NCBI RefSeq assembly: GCF_010977555.1
Contig: NZ_CP048815.1
Location: forward strand, 4,642,501-4,706,500
Origin: Caulobacter rhizosphaerae
GTDB lineage: Bacteria; Pseudomonadota; Alphaproteobacteria; Caulobacterales; Caulobacteraceae
DNA: 64,000 nt
Direction: 5' to 3'
Shown here one piece after another: positions 52,515 to 60,840 of the stretch. Position 1 is the first letter of the stretch, and every line of letters begins with the position of its first letter. Below the pieces are notes generated by a model, which was given only the letters and a program-made list of their open reading frames with translations, had not been told where the DNA came from and made no database searches. The position numbers and the translations under genes are program-made.

Positions 52515-54302
52515 TCACGCCATGGGTCGAGCGCCGGCGTCGGCGCGCCCGCCCCGGAACGCGCGATAGAAGCCGGCCGGGCCATGAACGGCAAAGCCCT
52601 CGGTCTTGGCCGATCGCGCCACCGGCCACACGCCCGACAGGCTTTTGCCGGCCTCGACCGTGTAATAGCGCGGACCGTTGCCGTCGCCGTCGCGGTAGAC
52701 CGTGAACACCGCCCCGGCTTCGCCCCGGTTGAGGAACCGCAAGGTCACCTGGTCGCCGGTCCAGTGCGCCAGGACCTCCAGATCGTAGGGCAGCGGCCGG
52801 GCCGGCCGGACGCCGGGCTCCTGGCGCGGCATCGCCGGCGGCTGGGCGTAGGTCGCCTTGGGCAGGCGACAGCTGGCGTCGCTGCGCGCCCTGAAGTCGC
52901 CGGTCTCGGGCAACTGCCGCAGCCAGCTGGTGTCGCGCCGCTGGGCCTCGGAAATGTCGAAGTCGAAGGCCGAGGTCAGGTCCCCGCACACCGCCCGTCG
53001 CCAGGGACCGATATTGGGCTCCGCCACCCCGAACCGCCGCTCCAGGAAGCGCAGCACCGAGGTGTGGTCGAAGACCTGCGAATTGACCCAACCGCCGCGC
53101 GTCCAAGGCGAGACGATCAGCATCGGCACCCGGAAGCCCAGGCCCACCGGTTCGCCGTGATAGTCCTCGCCACGCAGGTCGACCGTGCTGGCGCCCAAGT
53201 CCGGCCGGATCGCCGGGATCGGCGGCGGCACGTGGTCGAAGAAGCCGTCGTTCTCGTCATAGTTCAGGATGAAGACGGTCTTCTTCCAGACGTCGGGATT
53301 GGAGCCCAGGACCGCGACCAGCCGGGCGGTCAGGGTCTCGCCATAGGCCGGCGGCGCGTCGGGGTGCTCGCACAGCTTGAACGGCGCGACGATCCACGAC
53401 ACGGCCGGCAGGGTGTCGGCCGCGACGTCGGCGGCGAAGGCGTCGACCAGGTGCTGGCCCGTCGTTTCAGGGACGTTCTCCTTGGTCGAGCCCGCCACCC
53501 AGGCCCGGGCCCACTGGTAGGCCACGGAGCCGCTGTCGAGATTGCGGTACATCGGGAAATAGGCCAGCGGGTTGTCGCTGTAGTTGTCGTACTCCTGGTA
53601 GACCTTCCAGCTGATCCCGGCCGCCTCCAGGCGCGCGGCATAGGGCGTCCAGGCGTAGCCGGGGAAGGCTGGGTCGTCCTTGGCCATGTCGGCGCAGCCG
53701 TTGTCGTCGGAACCCTCGTTGGAGACGGCCGAGACCGTGACCTGGCCGACGCTCAGGCCGTTGGTCCCCGAAAACAGGAACAGGCGGTTGGGGCCGGTCG
53801 GTCCATGCACCGAGGCGTGATAGGCGTCGCAGATCGTGAAGGCGTCGGCCAGGGCGTAGTAGTAGGGGATGTCCTCACGCGTGAGGTGGCCCATGCTCAT
53901 CGGGCCCTTCTCGGGCATCCAGACGTCGTAGTTCTTCCAGCGGTCGTGGCTGCCCTTCCAACTGTGGTCGAGGCCCGACAGGCATTGGGCGGCGGTGACG
54001 CCGGTGTTCAGCCGGAACGGCATGACCGTCTCGCCGCCGTCCTGGTCCAGCTGCTTCTGCATCCAGACAGGATCGCCGTTCGGCTTCAGTACGGGGTGTG
54101 GATCGTCGAAGCCGCGCACGCCGCGCAGCGTCCCGAAATAGTGGTCGAACGAGCGGTTCTCCTGCATCAGGATGACCACGTGCTCGACGTCCTGGATCGA
54201 ACCCCGCCCGGGCGATGTCGCCCGGGCGGGGCCGCTGGCCACCGTCGCGCCCAAGGCCGCCCCCGAAGCGGTCTTCATGAAACGGCGTCGGGTGAAGGGC
54301 AT
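52515..54302 (-). CDS. Phospholipase C (phosphoesterase family), Tat-exported
   Basis: 595 residues. A Tat signal (TRRRFMKTASGAALGATVAS) is followed by the family hallmark 'EHVVILMQENRSFDHYFGTL' and 'NYDENDGFFDHVPPP'. This is the PlcC/AcpA phosphoesterase superfamily (PF04185). Bacterial phosphocholine-type enzymes usually carry two C-terminal DUF756 repeats and are near 690-730 residues; here only one ('PYDLEVLAHWTGDQVTLRFL' onward) fits before the stop. It would hydrolyse phospholipids to diacylglycerol and a phospho-head group in the periplasm or outside. It lies between a TBDR gene (61-bp gap) and the catalase-LodA gene (104-bp gap) on one strand. A TTGACA-like hexamer at 52462-52467 might be an internal promoter; no -10 was recognised. 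Confidence 0.9.
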   Translation of the reverse strand: MPFTRRRFMKTASGAALGATVASGPARATSPGRGSIQDVEHVVILMQENRSFDHYFGTLRGVRGFDDPHPVLKPNGDPVWMQKQLDQDGGETVMPFRLNTGVTAAQCLSGLDHSWKGSHDRWKNYDVWMPEKGPMSMGHLTREDIPYYYALADAFTICDAYHASVHGPTGPNRLFLFSGTNGLSVGQVTVSAVSNEGSDDNGCADMAKDDPAFPGYAWTPYAARLEAAGISWKVYQEYDNYSDNPLAYFPMYRNLDSGSVAYQWARAWVAGSTKENVPETTGQHLVDAFAADVAADTLPAVSWIVAPFKLCEHPDAPPAYGETLTARLVAVLGSNPDVWKKTVFILNYDENDGFFDHVPPPIPAIRPDLGASTVDLRGEDYHGEPVGLGFRVPMLIVSPWTRGGWVNSQVFDHTSVLRFLERRFGVAEPNIGPWRRAVCGDLTSAFDFDISEAQRRDTSWLRQLPETGDFRARSDASCRLPKATYAQPPAMPRQEPGVRPARPLPYDLEVLAHWTGDQVTLRFLNRGEAGAVFTVYRDGDGNGPRYYTVEAGKSLSGVWPVARSAKTEGFAVHGPAGFYRAFRGGRADAGARPMA

Positions 54303-54317
54303 GGAACGCTCCGGTTG

Positions 54318-54349
54318 GGCCGCTTCGCTAGGGGGAGCACGAAGCGGCC
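54318..54349 (-). other. Intercistronic stem-loop between TBDR and phospholipase genes
   Basis: GGCCGCTTCG (54318-54327) and CGAAGCGGCC (54340-54349) are perfect reverse complements around a 12-base loop. The hairpin begins 15 bases after the TBDR stop and ends just before the phospholipase ribosome binding site; no U-tract follows. Confidence 0.75.
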
Positions 54350-54363
54350 GGGCGAGGAAAGCA

Positions 54364-57132
54364 TCAGAAGCTATAGGCCGCTGATATGAAGGCGTTACGA
54401 CCGGACGAGACCAGTTGCGGGATCGTCCCGCTGTCGCGGCCGACCGTCCGGTAGTAGCCGTAGTCGTTGAGCAGGTTCGAGGCCGACAGGGTCAGCTTCA
54501 GACCGCTCTGGAACTGGTAGGCGACGCTGGCGTCCAGGGTGCGGGTGGCGCGCTGCCACTCGTTGAGATCCGCGCCGCCGTAGTCGCCGAACCGGTAGCT
54601 GACCAGGGTCGGACCTCCATAGCGATAGGCCAGGCTCGCGGTCAGGCCGTCGCGGTCATAGAACAGCGAAGCGTTGTAGAGCAGATCCGGCGAGCCCTGC
54701 ATCCGCATGCCGCTGTCGGTGTCCGGATCCTTCAGGTCGACCTTCGAGCGCTGCAGGGTCAGGTTGCCGCTGACGCCCAGGCCGCCCAGCCAGCCTTGCA
54801 GTTCGGTGAACTGGCGCCGTCCGGACACCTCAAGGCCGTAGACCCGCGCGTCCCCGCCGTTCTCGGGGCGGCTGATCGAGGAGATCCCCGTCTGGGCCAC
54901 GGCCTGGGCGCGGTAGGTGTTGCCGCGATCGTAGAGGTAGTTGGACAGGTCCTTCAGGAACAGCCCGACCATGACCTGGGTCCCGCTGGCGCCGGCGTGC
55001 TCGTAGGAGACGTCGTAGTTGACCGCCGAGATCGCCTTGAGGTTCGGATTGCCCTCGGTGATGTCGATCGAGCCGTCGGGATTGAGCGTGGTTCGCCGGC
55101 CGCCGGCCAGCTGGAAGAAGGCCGGCCGCACATAGCTGCGCCAGATCGAGGCCCGCACCACCGTCTCGGCGTCGGGACGGTAGTTGGCGTGCACGCTGGG
55201 CAGCACGAAATCGTACGTCGTCCGGTTGGAGGCGAAGGCCGAGGCTCCAGCGCTGTCGTCCGGATTGGTGACCTGGTTCCAGAACGTGTCGTGGATGTCG
55301 GTGTGCTCGTAGCGCAGGCCCGGCTGCACCTCGACGACGCCGAGCTTGAGATTGGCCAGCACGTAGACGGACGAGACCTTTTCCGTGCCCGACGTGGTGT
55401 TCTTGTTGAAGTCGTCGGCCGACAGGGCCTGGGCCTTGGACAGCCTGGCCATCAGGTCGGTCAGGGCCGCGCCGTCGCCGATCGGAAGGGCGTAGGGGTA
55501 GACGCCCTTGATGGTCTGGCCCAGCGTCCGGTTAATCAATGGACTGTCGGCCAGGGTCGAGCCCGCCGGATAGGGATTGAGGCCGCTGTAGTCGCGTGAA
55601 CTGGTCTCCCGGCGGCTCTCGACATATTTCGCGCCGAACGCCAGGTCGCGCAGCACGTCGCCATCGACGTCGTAGTGGAAGTCGACCCTGCCGCCGGTCT
55701 TGCGCTGCTCGCTGTGGGAGCTGGTGAATTCGCCGCTGTCCTCGCCGACCAGGAACAGGCGGCTGTCGTTCAGTCGCGCCAGCTGGGCGGGCGTCAGCTG
55801 CGGAATGGGGTAGCGGTCGCGATAGGTCACCGTGAACGGGCCGTTGAGGTCGTGGTCGGCGTCGGTCTGGTAGGTGATCTCGGCGTGGTCGGGGGCCGAG
55901 TTCTCGCCCCAGCTGTAGAAGGCGTTGTAGTCCACGGTCAGGCGGCCGAACTTCGACTGGCCGCCCAGCTGGAACGAGTCCAGCTCCGACACCTCCGGCG
56001 AGGTCTCGAACCAGTAGTGATATTCGCCGTCGTCCTCGGCGTTCTGGTACAGGCCGTCGGGTCGCAGCACCCCGGCCGAATAGCCGTCGGCCTGGATGCT
56101 CTTCTGGTAGACCTCCTGGTCGATGTTCGAACGGGCGAAGCTGCCGCGGGCGTAGAGCGTCGTGCGTTCGCCCTCCCAGTCCAGCGAGGCGATGGCGCCG
56201 TAGCGCTTCTGCTGGCCGCGCGTGAACTGGGCGTTGAGGCTGGTCAGCAGCAGGTTGTCGCTCTTGTCCATGCCGACCGGGTTGCTGCCCTGCTCGCCAT
56301 CGGAGATGGCGTGCTCCCACTGGCCGGCCTGGTAGTCCTGCATGGTCGAGGCGAAGTTGCGCTTGCCGTAATAGGCGGTGGCGTAGATCCCGAACCGGCT
56401 GTCAGCGCCGAACCGACGCGCCAGTTCCGCCTGGGCCAGGCCCGAGCCGCCCTTGAGGCCGTAGCGCAGCGGCAACTGCGCCAGGCCGGCCTGGACGTAG
56501 ATCCGGGTCATCGGGTCCTTGAAGTCCAGGCCGGTCGGGGTGCGGAAGTCGATCGTGCCGCCGATGGCGTCGCCGTCCATGTCGGCGGTCGAGGTCTTGG
56601 ACACCACGATCCGGTCCAGGCCGACCGGCGGCAGCAGGCTCAGTTCGATCTGGCGGCTGTAGGGCATGCCCTGGGCGGCGTTGACGCCGTTGAGCAGGTT
56701 GACGTTGTAGGCGCCGTTCAGGCCGCGCAGGCTGACGAAGGAGCCTTCGCCCCGTCCCGCGGCGTCGACGCCGTGGTGGTTGCCTTGCGACGGCGAACCC
56801 ATGTTGTCGGTGGGGGAAACCGAGACGCCGGGCAGACGGGCCAGCGCGTCGACCACGTTCTGATCGGGATTGCGCTGGATCTGGTCGGCCGACAGCACGT
56901 TGGTGGCGCCGATCGCCTCGACCTGCTGGGCGGCGCTGGCGTTGCGCTTGCCGTTGACGACCACCGCCGAGACGTCGCCGCCGCCGTCGTTCAGGTCCGC
57001 CGCGTGCGCCGCCGGGCCCAGGGTCGCCAGGAGCAGGACGCCGGCGGCGCTTCCGGCCAGCCAGGCGCCGCGCGAACGCCGCGCGTGATCGGCGCGAGGG
57101 TCGTCGAGACCGCCGAAGGTCGATCGGGTCAT
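54364..57132 (-). CDS. TonB-dependent receptor
   Basis: 922 residues. The signal sequence is preceded by a 20-residue charged N-region (RADHARRSRGAWLAG, then a hydrophobic core ending AHA). The plug shows 'DVSAVVVNGKR', 'NPDQNVVDALARLPGVSVSP', 'VSLRGLNGAYNVNLLNGVNA', with an unusual His/Gly-rich stretch 'SPSQGNHHGVDAAGRGEG', and the barrel ends 'NAFISAAYSF'. Only a weak ribosome site (GGTGA) precedes the ATG. It is the first gene of a minus-strand run with phospholipase C, the catalase-LodA fusion and LodB, so its ligand may be a product of lipid or head-group breakdown. The DeoR-type regulator is divergent, 223 bases away. Confidence 0.93.
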   Translation of the reverse strand: MTRSTFGGLDDPRADHARRSRGAWLAGSAAGVLLLATLGPAAHAADLNDGGGDVSAVVVNGKRNASAAQQVEAIGATNVLSADQIQRNPDQNVVDALARLPGVSVSPTDNMGSPSQGNHHGVDAAGRGEGSFVSLRGLNGAYNVNLLNGVNAAQGMPYSRQIELSLLPPVGLDRIVVSKTSTADMDGDAIGGTIDFRTPTGLDFKDPMTRIYVQAGLAQLPLRYGLKGGSGLAQAELARRFGADSRFGIYATAYYGKRNFASTMQDYQAGQWEHAISDGEQGSNPVGMDKSDNLLLTSLNAQFTRGQQKRYGAIASLDWEGERTTLYARGSFARSNIDQEVYQKSIQADGYSAGVLRPDGLYQNAEDDGEYHYWFETSPEVSELDSFQLGGQSKFGRLTVDYNAFYSWGENSAPDHAEITYQTDADHDLNGPFTVTYRDRYPIPQLTPAQLARLNDSRLFLVGEDSGEFTSSHSEQRKTGGRVDFHYDVDGDVLRDLAFGAKYVESRRETSSRDYSGLNPYPAGSTLADSPLINRTLGQTIKGVYPYALPIGDGAALTDLMARLSKAQALSADDFNKNTTSGTEKVSSVYVLANLKLGVVEVQPGLRYEHTDIHDTFWNQVTNPDDSAGASAFASNRTTYDFVLPSVHANYRPDAETVVRASIWRSYVRPAFFQLAGGRRTTLNPDGSIDITEGNPNLKAISAVNYDVSYEHAGASGTQVMVGLFLKDLSNYLYDRGNTYRAQAVAQTGISSISRPENGGDARVYGLEVSGRRQFTELQGWLGGLGVSGNLTLQRSKVDLKDPDTDSGMRMQGSPDLLYNASLFYDRDGLTASLAYRYGGPTLVSYRFGDYGGADLNEWQRATRTLDASVAYQFQSGLKLTLSASNLLNDYGYYRTVGRDSGTIPQLVSSGRNAFISAAYSF

Positions 57133-57249
57133 GGTGTCACCAGCTCAGGCGCGGCCCCCCAGCGGGTCCGTCTGTCGGCGCCCTCCTTAGGGACCCTCCG
57201 CGTCAGTTCTGCGACAATTATGACTGAAAAATGCGTAGATCGCACTATA

Positions 57250-57277
57250 TCCACATTTGAACCTTAAAATTTGTGGA
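57250..57277. promoter_or_regulatory. Inverted repeat TCCACA-N16-TGTGGA in the divergent promoter region
   Basis: Six-base arms at 57250-57255 and 57272-57277 flank an AT-rich centre, inside the 223-bp gap between the leftward TBDR and the rightward DeoR-type gene. This is the most operator-like element there and could be the binding site of that regulator, controlling both directions. Confidence 0.4.
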
Positions 57278-57355
57278 ATTCCGCGCACCATCCGCAGAAG
57301 CCTTGACGTGTTGCGTGCAACTCCGTCATTTCTCCGTCAGTTTCGGGGAGCAAGC

Positions 57356-58111
57356 ATGACCAAGCGAAGGGTTCGGCAACAGGCGATCATCGCCCGTGTC
57401 CAGGCGGCCGGCGCCTATGCGGTTCGCGACCTGGCCCAGGAACTCCAGGTTTCCGAGGAGACCATCCGCCGCGAGCTCAAGGTGCTGGAAGCCAGCGGCG
57501 CCATCTCCAAGGGCCATGGCGCGGTCAGCCTGCCGCTGGGCGCGGTGGAGGGGCCATTCGAGCTGCGGCTGCGGGAGAACGCCGAGGCCAAGCAGCGCAT
57601 CGCCCGGGCCGTCGCCGGCCTGGTTCCCGACGGCGGCATCGTCCATATCGACAGCGGCACGACCAGCTACTACGTCGCCAAGGCCCTGCGCCAGCACAGG
57701 TCCCTGACCGTGATCACCAATTCGGTGGCGGTGAGCGCCGAACTGGGCGGCCGCAATGACAACAGGGTCTTCCTGTCGGGCGGCGAGCTCGACTACCAGT
57801 ACAAGGCCTTCTTCGACCACCGCAGCTGCGACTACCTGGCCCAGTTCACGCCGACCCTGGCCGTGCTGTCGGTGGGAGCGATCAGCCGCGACCAGGGACT
57901 GATGGACTTCCATTCGGGCGAGGCCGCCGCCAACCGGATCGTCTATGGCAAGGCCCGCACGGTGATCCTGGCCGCCGACGCCAGCAAGTTCGACCGCTAC
58001 GGCCTGATCCGGACGGCCCACCTGACTGATGTCGACGTGCTGGTCACGGACCAGCCCCTGACGCCCGAGTACGCCGAAGCGTTCACCCACGCGCGGATCG
58101 TGGTGGCCTGA
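57356..58111 (+). CDS. DeoR/GlpR-family transcriptional regulator
   Basis: 251 residues from ATG 57356 with GGGGAG 5 bases upstream; the open frame continues further up without family similarity. The N-terminal winged HTH reads 'YAVRDLAQELQVSEETIRRE' (DeoR signature) with 'GAISKGHGAVSL'. The C-terminal DeoRC sugar-phosphate-sensing domain has 'IHIDSGTTSYYVAKAL', 'VITNSVAVSAEL' and 'LAADASKFDRYG'. Members respond to phosphorylated sugars or glycerol-3-phosphate. Its divergent position from the TBDR-phospholipase operon suggests it controls that operon, and a glycerol-phosphate-like effector would fit phospholipid breakdown; both points are inference. Confidence 0.94.
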   Translation: MTKRRVRQQAIIARVQAAGAYAVRDLAQELQVSEETIRRELKVLEASGAISKGHGAVSLPLGAVEGPFELRLRENAEAKQRIARAVAGLVPDGGIVHIDSGTTSYYVAKALRQHRSLTVITNSVAVSAELGGRNDNRVFLSGGELDYQYKAFFDHRSCDYLAQFTPTLAVLSVGAISRDQGLMDFHSGEAAANRIVYGKARTVILAADASKFDRYGLIRTAHLTDVDVLVTDQPLTPEYAEAFTHARIVVA

Positions 58112-58207
58112 GCGTCGCCGACGGATCCTTCGCTCGCGTCGCCCGCTTGAAACCGTCGCCGCAATCGCGTTCACATCCTCGCGCGCCACACGGGGAGACG
58201 CCGCGCC

Positions 58208-58963
58208 TTGACCGAAGCTCTGATCGTTCGCGGCCTCGACAAGACCTTCACCAGGCCGGCGGTCATGGACCTGGACCTCACCGTCCATGCCGGCGAGCTC
58301 TACGCCCTGCTGGGGCCGAACGGGGCGGGCAAGACCACCACCCTGCGGATGGTGGCCGGCCTGACCAAGCCCGACAAGGGCGCCATCAGCATCTTCGGGA
58401 TCGACGCCCGGGCCGACCCGGCCGCCGCCAAGGCGATCACCGCCTGGGCTCCGGACGAGGCCATGGTCTATGACCGGCTGACGCCGCTGGAATATCTGGA
58501 GTTCGTCGCCGGCCTCTGGAACGTCGAGCCCAAGGCGGCCAAGGCCAGGGCCGAGGACCTGCTGGCCAAGCTGGGCCTGGCGGTCGAGGCCCGCACCCGC
58601 TGCGAGGGCTTCTCGCGCGGCATGAAGCAGAAGGTGGCCCTGGCCGGAGCCCTGATCCACGACCCGCGCCTGCTGATCCTGGACGAGCCGCTGACCGGCC
58701 TGGACGCCGCCGCCGCCCGCCTGGTCAAGGACATGCTGCAGGAACGCGTCGACGCCGGCGGCACGGTGATCCTGACCACCCACATCCTGGAGGTGGCCGA
58801 GCGGATGGCCGACCGCATCGGCATCATCGCCGGCGGCCGCCTGTTGGCCGAGGGCACGCTGGACGCCCTGCGCGGCCAGGCCGGCGAAGGCCGGGGAAAC
58901 TCCAGCCTGGAGGACGTCTTCCTGCAGTTGACCGCCAGCGACGCCGGCGGAGACGCCCCGTGA
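58208..58963 (+). CDS. ABC transporter ATP-binding protein (ABC-2 type exporter)
   Basis: 251 residues from a TTG at 58208; GGGGAG lies 10 bases upstream, and an internal ATG at 58264 would remove the first beta strand. Walker A is 'GPNGAGKTTTL', the Q-loop region is replaced by 'TAWAPDEAMVYDRLT' (Asp where Gln is usual), the ABC signature is degenerate ('FSRGMKQKVAL'), Walker B is 'LLILDEPLTGLD' and the switch His is in 'LTTHI'. It overlaps the permease gene (GTGA at 58960-58963). The type is that of ABC-2 exporters of drugs, sodium or polysaccharides; the substrate cannot be read. Confidence 0.94.
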   Translation: MTEALIVRGLDKTFTRPAVMDLDLTVHAGELYALLGPNGAGKTTTLRMVAGLTKPDKGAISIFGIDARADPAAAKAITAWAPDEAMVYDRLTPLEYLEFVAGLWNVEPKAAKARAEDLLAKLGLAVEARTRCEGFSRGMKQKVALAGALIHDPRLLILDEPLTGLDAAAARLVKDMLQERVDAGGTVILTTHILEVAERMADRIGIIAGGRLLAEGTLDALRGQAGEGRGNSSLEDVFLQLTASDAGGDAP

Positions 58964-60525
58964 CCCTGGGTGTGACCCTGGCTGCGCCCGGCTCCATCCC
59001 CTGGCTGCTGGCCCACGAGATGCGGCTGTACTGGCGCAACTTCCGCGCCGGCCGGGCCGGCAAGGGCTCGCGCGGCTTGGTCAGCCTGCTGGTCGTGGCG
59101 ACGATCCTGCTGGCGGCCGGCGTTCTGGCGGCCCTGGGGCTGCACGACATCCAGATTCCGATCAACCCGATCTCGATCAGCCTGGCGGCCCTGGCCAGCG
59201 CCGTGATCTTCACCCTGATGCTGTCTCAAACCTTGAGCGCGTCGAGCGAGGCGCTGTACGAGCGGGGCGACCTGGACCTGCTGTTCTCCTCGCCGATCGG
59301 GCCGGCCAAGGTGCTGTTCGTCCGCTCGCTGGGCGTGGCGGGCGGAGTGATCACCATCTTCCTGATCCTGGTGACGCCGCTGCTGCTGCCGTCGGTGATC
59401 TGGGGCCATCCCGGCTGGATCGGGGTGTTCGGCGTGCTCGGGGCCCTGGCCCTGGCTTCCACCGCCGTCGGCCTGCTGCTGGCCATGGCGCTGTTCGCCT
59501 TGATCGGCCCGCGCCGCACCCGCACCGTGGCCCAGGTGATGGCGGCCCTGGTGGGCGCCGCCTTCTTCCTGGTCAGCCAGACCCGCACCCTCCTGGGCGA
59601 GCAGAAGAGCAACAGCCTGTTCGCCGAGATCACCCGCCAGGCGCAGGAGGGACGGCTGCATCCGACGCCGGTCATCAGCCTGCCGCTGCGGGCCATGCTG
59701 GGCCAACCCCTGCCGCTGCTGGCCTTGCTGGCCGCGTCGGCGGCGCTGTTCGCCATGGCCGCCCTGACCCTGGGCCGGCGGTTCTCCGACGCCGCGGCCG
59801 CCACCCAGGGCAAGACCGCGGCGCGACCGGCCCGGGCGGGCGGCAGGAAGGCCCGCCGTGCCTTCGCCGCTGGACCATTCCTCGCCATCCTGCGCAAGGA
59901 GCTGCTGCTGATCGGGCGTGACGCGGCCCTGCTGTCGCAGGTGCTGCTGCGGGTGCTCTATCTGATCCCCACGGCGCTGTTGCTCAGCCGGAACGCCGCG
60001 CACGGGACGGGTGCGGCCCTGGCCGGCAGGGCCGGGGTAGTGGCGTTCCTGGCCGGACAGGTGGCCGGAAGCCTCGCCTGGATCACCCTGTCGGCCGAGG
60101 AGGCGCCCGACCTCCTGGCCGTGTCGCCGGCCAGGATCCGCACCCTGCGCCGCGCCAAGATCGTCGCCGCCCTGGTTCCGGTGGCGCTGTTCCTGGTCCT
60201 GCCGATCGCGGTCCTGGCCTGGTTCGCGCCCGCCGCCGGAGCCTGGACAGCCCTCGGCGCCGCCCTGGCCGCCTGGAGCAGCGGCCTGATCAACATCTGG
60301 CACCAACGACCGGGCAAGCGCTCGGAGTTCAAGCGGCGCGGCGCGGCTTCGTGGATGGCCACGGTCGCCGAGATGCTGGTCTCGGCCCTGCTGGCCGGGG
60401 CGACCGGCATCGCCGTGGCCGGCTTCTTGCCCTGGGCCCTGATCCCGCTGGGCCTGGCCGGCGCGGCCCTGCTGAGCCTGCGGCGCAGCGACGCCCAGAT
60501 CGCCCGGAACCTCCGAACACGGTAA
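58960..60525 (+). CDS. ABC transporter permease, large ABC-2-like type
   Basis: 521 residues, GTG start overlapping the ATPase stop. About 10-12 hydrophobic segments can be seen in two clusters: residues about 45-185, about 245-270, and about 325-510, for example 'GLVSLLVVATILLAAGVLAA' and 'VALFLVLPIAVLAWFAP'. The two halves each start with a cytoplasmic 'ELLL' or 'EMRLYWRNF'-type amphipathic stretch, as in fused ABC-2 permeases. Together with the ATPase it should form an exporter. The substrate is unknown and there is no adjacent membrane-fusion gene. Confidence 0.9.
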   Translation: MTLGVTLAAPGSIPWLLAHEMRLYWRNFRAGRAGKGSRGLVSLLVVATILLAAGVLAALGLHDIQIPINPISISLAALASAVIFTLMLSQTLSASSEALYERGDLDLLFSSPIGPAKVLFVRSLGVAGGVITIFLILVTPLLLPSVIWGHPGWIGVFGVLGALALASTAVGLLLAMALFALIGPRRTRTVAQVMAALVGAAFFLVSQTRTLLGEQKSNSLFAEITRQAQEGRLHPTPVISLPLRAMLGQPLPLLALLAASAALFAMAALTLGRRFSDAAAATQGKTAARPARAGGRKARRAFAAGPFLAILRKELLLIGRDAALLSQVLLRVLYLIPTALLLSRNAAHGTGAALAGRAGVVAFLAGQVAGSLAWITLSAEEAPDLLAVSPARIRTLRRAKIVAALVPVALFLVLPIAVLAWFAPAAGAWTALGAALAAWSSGLINIWHQRPGKRSEFKRRGAASWMATVAEMLVSALLAGATGIAVAGFLPWALIPLGLAGAALLSLRRSDAQIARNLRTR

Positions 60526-60579
60526 AGCGCCCGTTCAGGGTTTTACCCGATTTTCGCCGGGAAGGCGCGCGGCTAGGGT

Positions 60580-60601
60580 CTATGTCGGGTCGGGGACATA
60601 G
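60580..60601 (+). other. Small hairpin upstream of a short membrane-protein gene
   Basis: CTATGTC (60580-60586) pairs with GACATAG (60595-60601) around an 8-base loop, 14 bases before the start codon at 60616. It could influence translation of the small gene or be part of its operator. Confidence 0.4.
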
Positions 60602-60615
60602 AATTCGAGAGCACC

Positions 60616-60834
60616 ATGCCCGCCGCGCCCGCGACGTCCCGCGCCCGCAACCGCCGAGAACACCACAAGGAATCCAAGGCCTTGGTGGTGGTGACCAGCG
60701 CGCTGCAACTGGCCCTGGTGGTGCTGGTCTGGCTGCTGGCCCTGGTCCCGGTGGCCGTGATGGCCCTGGTCGCCGTCGCGATCGGCGCCCTGAAGCCCGT
60801 ACCCGCCAAGGCGCCGGCGCCGGTCGATTCCTGA
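60616..60834 (+). CDS. Small hydrophobic membrane protein, unknown function
   Basis: 72 residues. A GAGAG lies 5 bases before the ATG. The first 20 residues are basic (RARNRREHHKESKA); a hydrophobic stretch from about 24 to 58 is long enough for one long or two short transmembrane helices; the tail is 'PVPAKAPAPVDS'. No family was recognised. The codon pattern is ordinary for the region, so I believe it is real. It lies 90 bases after the ABC permease gene and 6 bases before the converging stop of the HWE kinase gene. Confidence 0.6.
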   Translation: MPAAPATSRARNRREHHKESKALVVVTSALQLALVVLVWLLALVPVAVMALVAVAIGALKPVPAKAPAPVDS

Positions 60835-60840
60835 TCCGTC

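Noticed and set aside
52453..53106. A frame overlapping the end of the phospholipase gene that might indicate a frameshift extending it
   Set aside because: The alternative frame is Arg/Gly-rich until its last residues and does not continue a DUF756-like pattern; only about 75 bp lie beyond the stop, too little for a second repeat.
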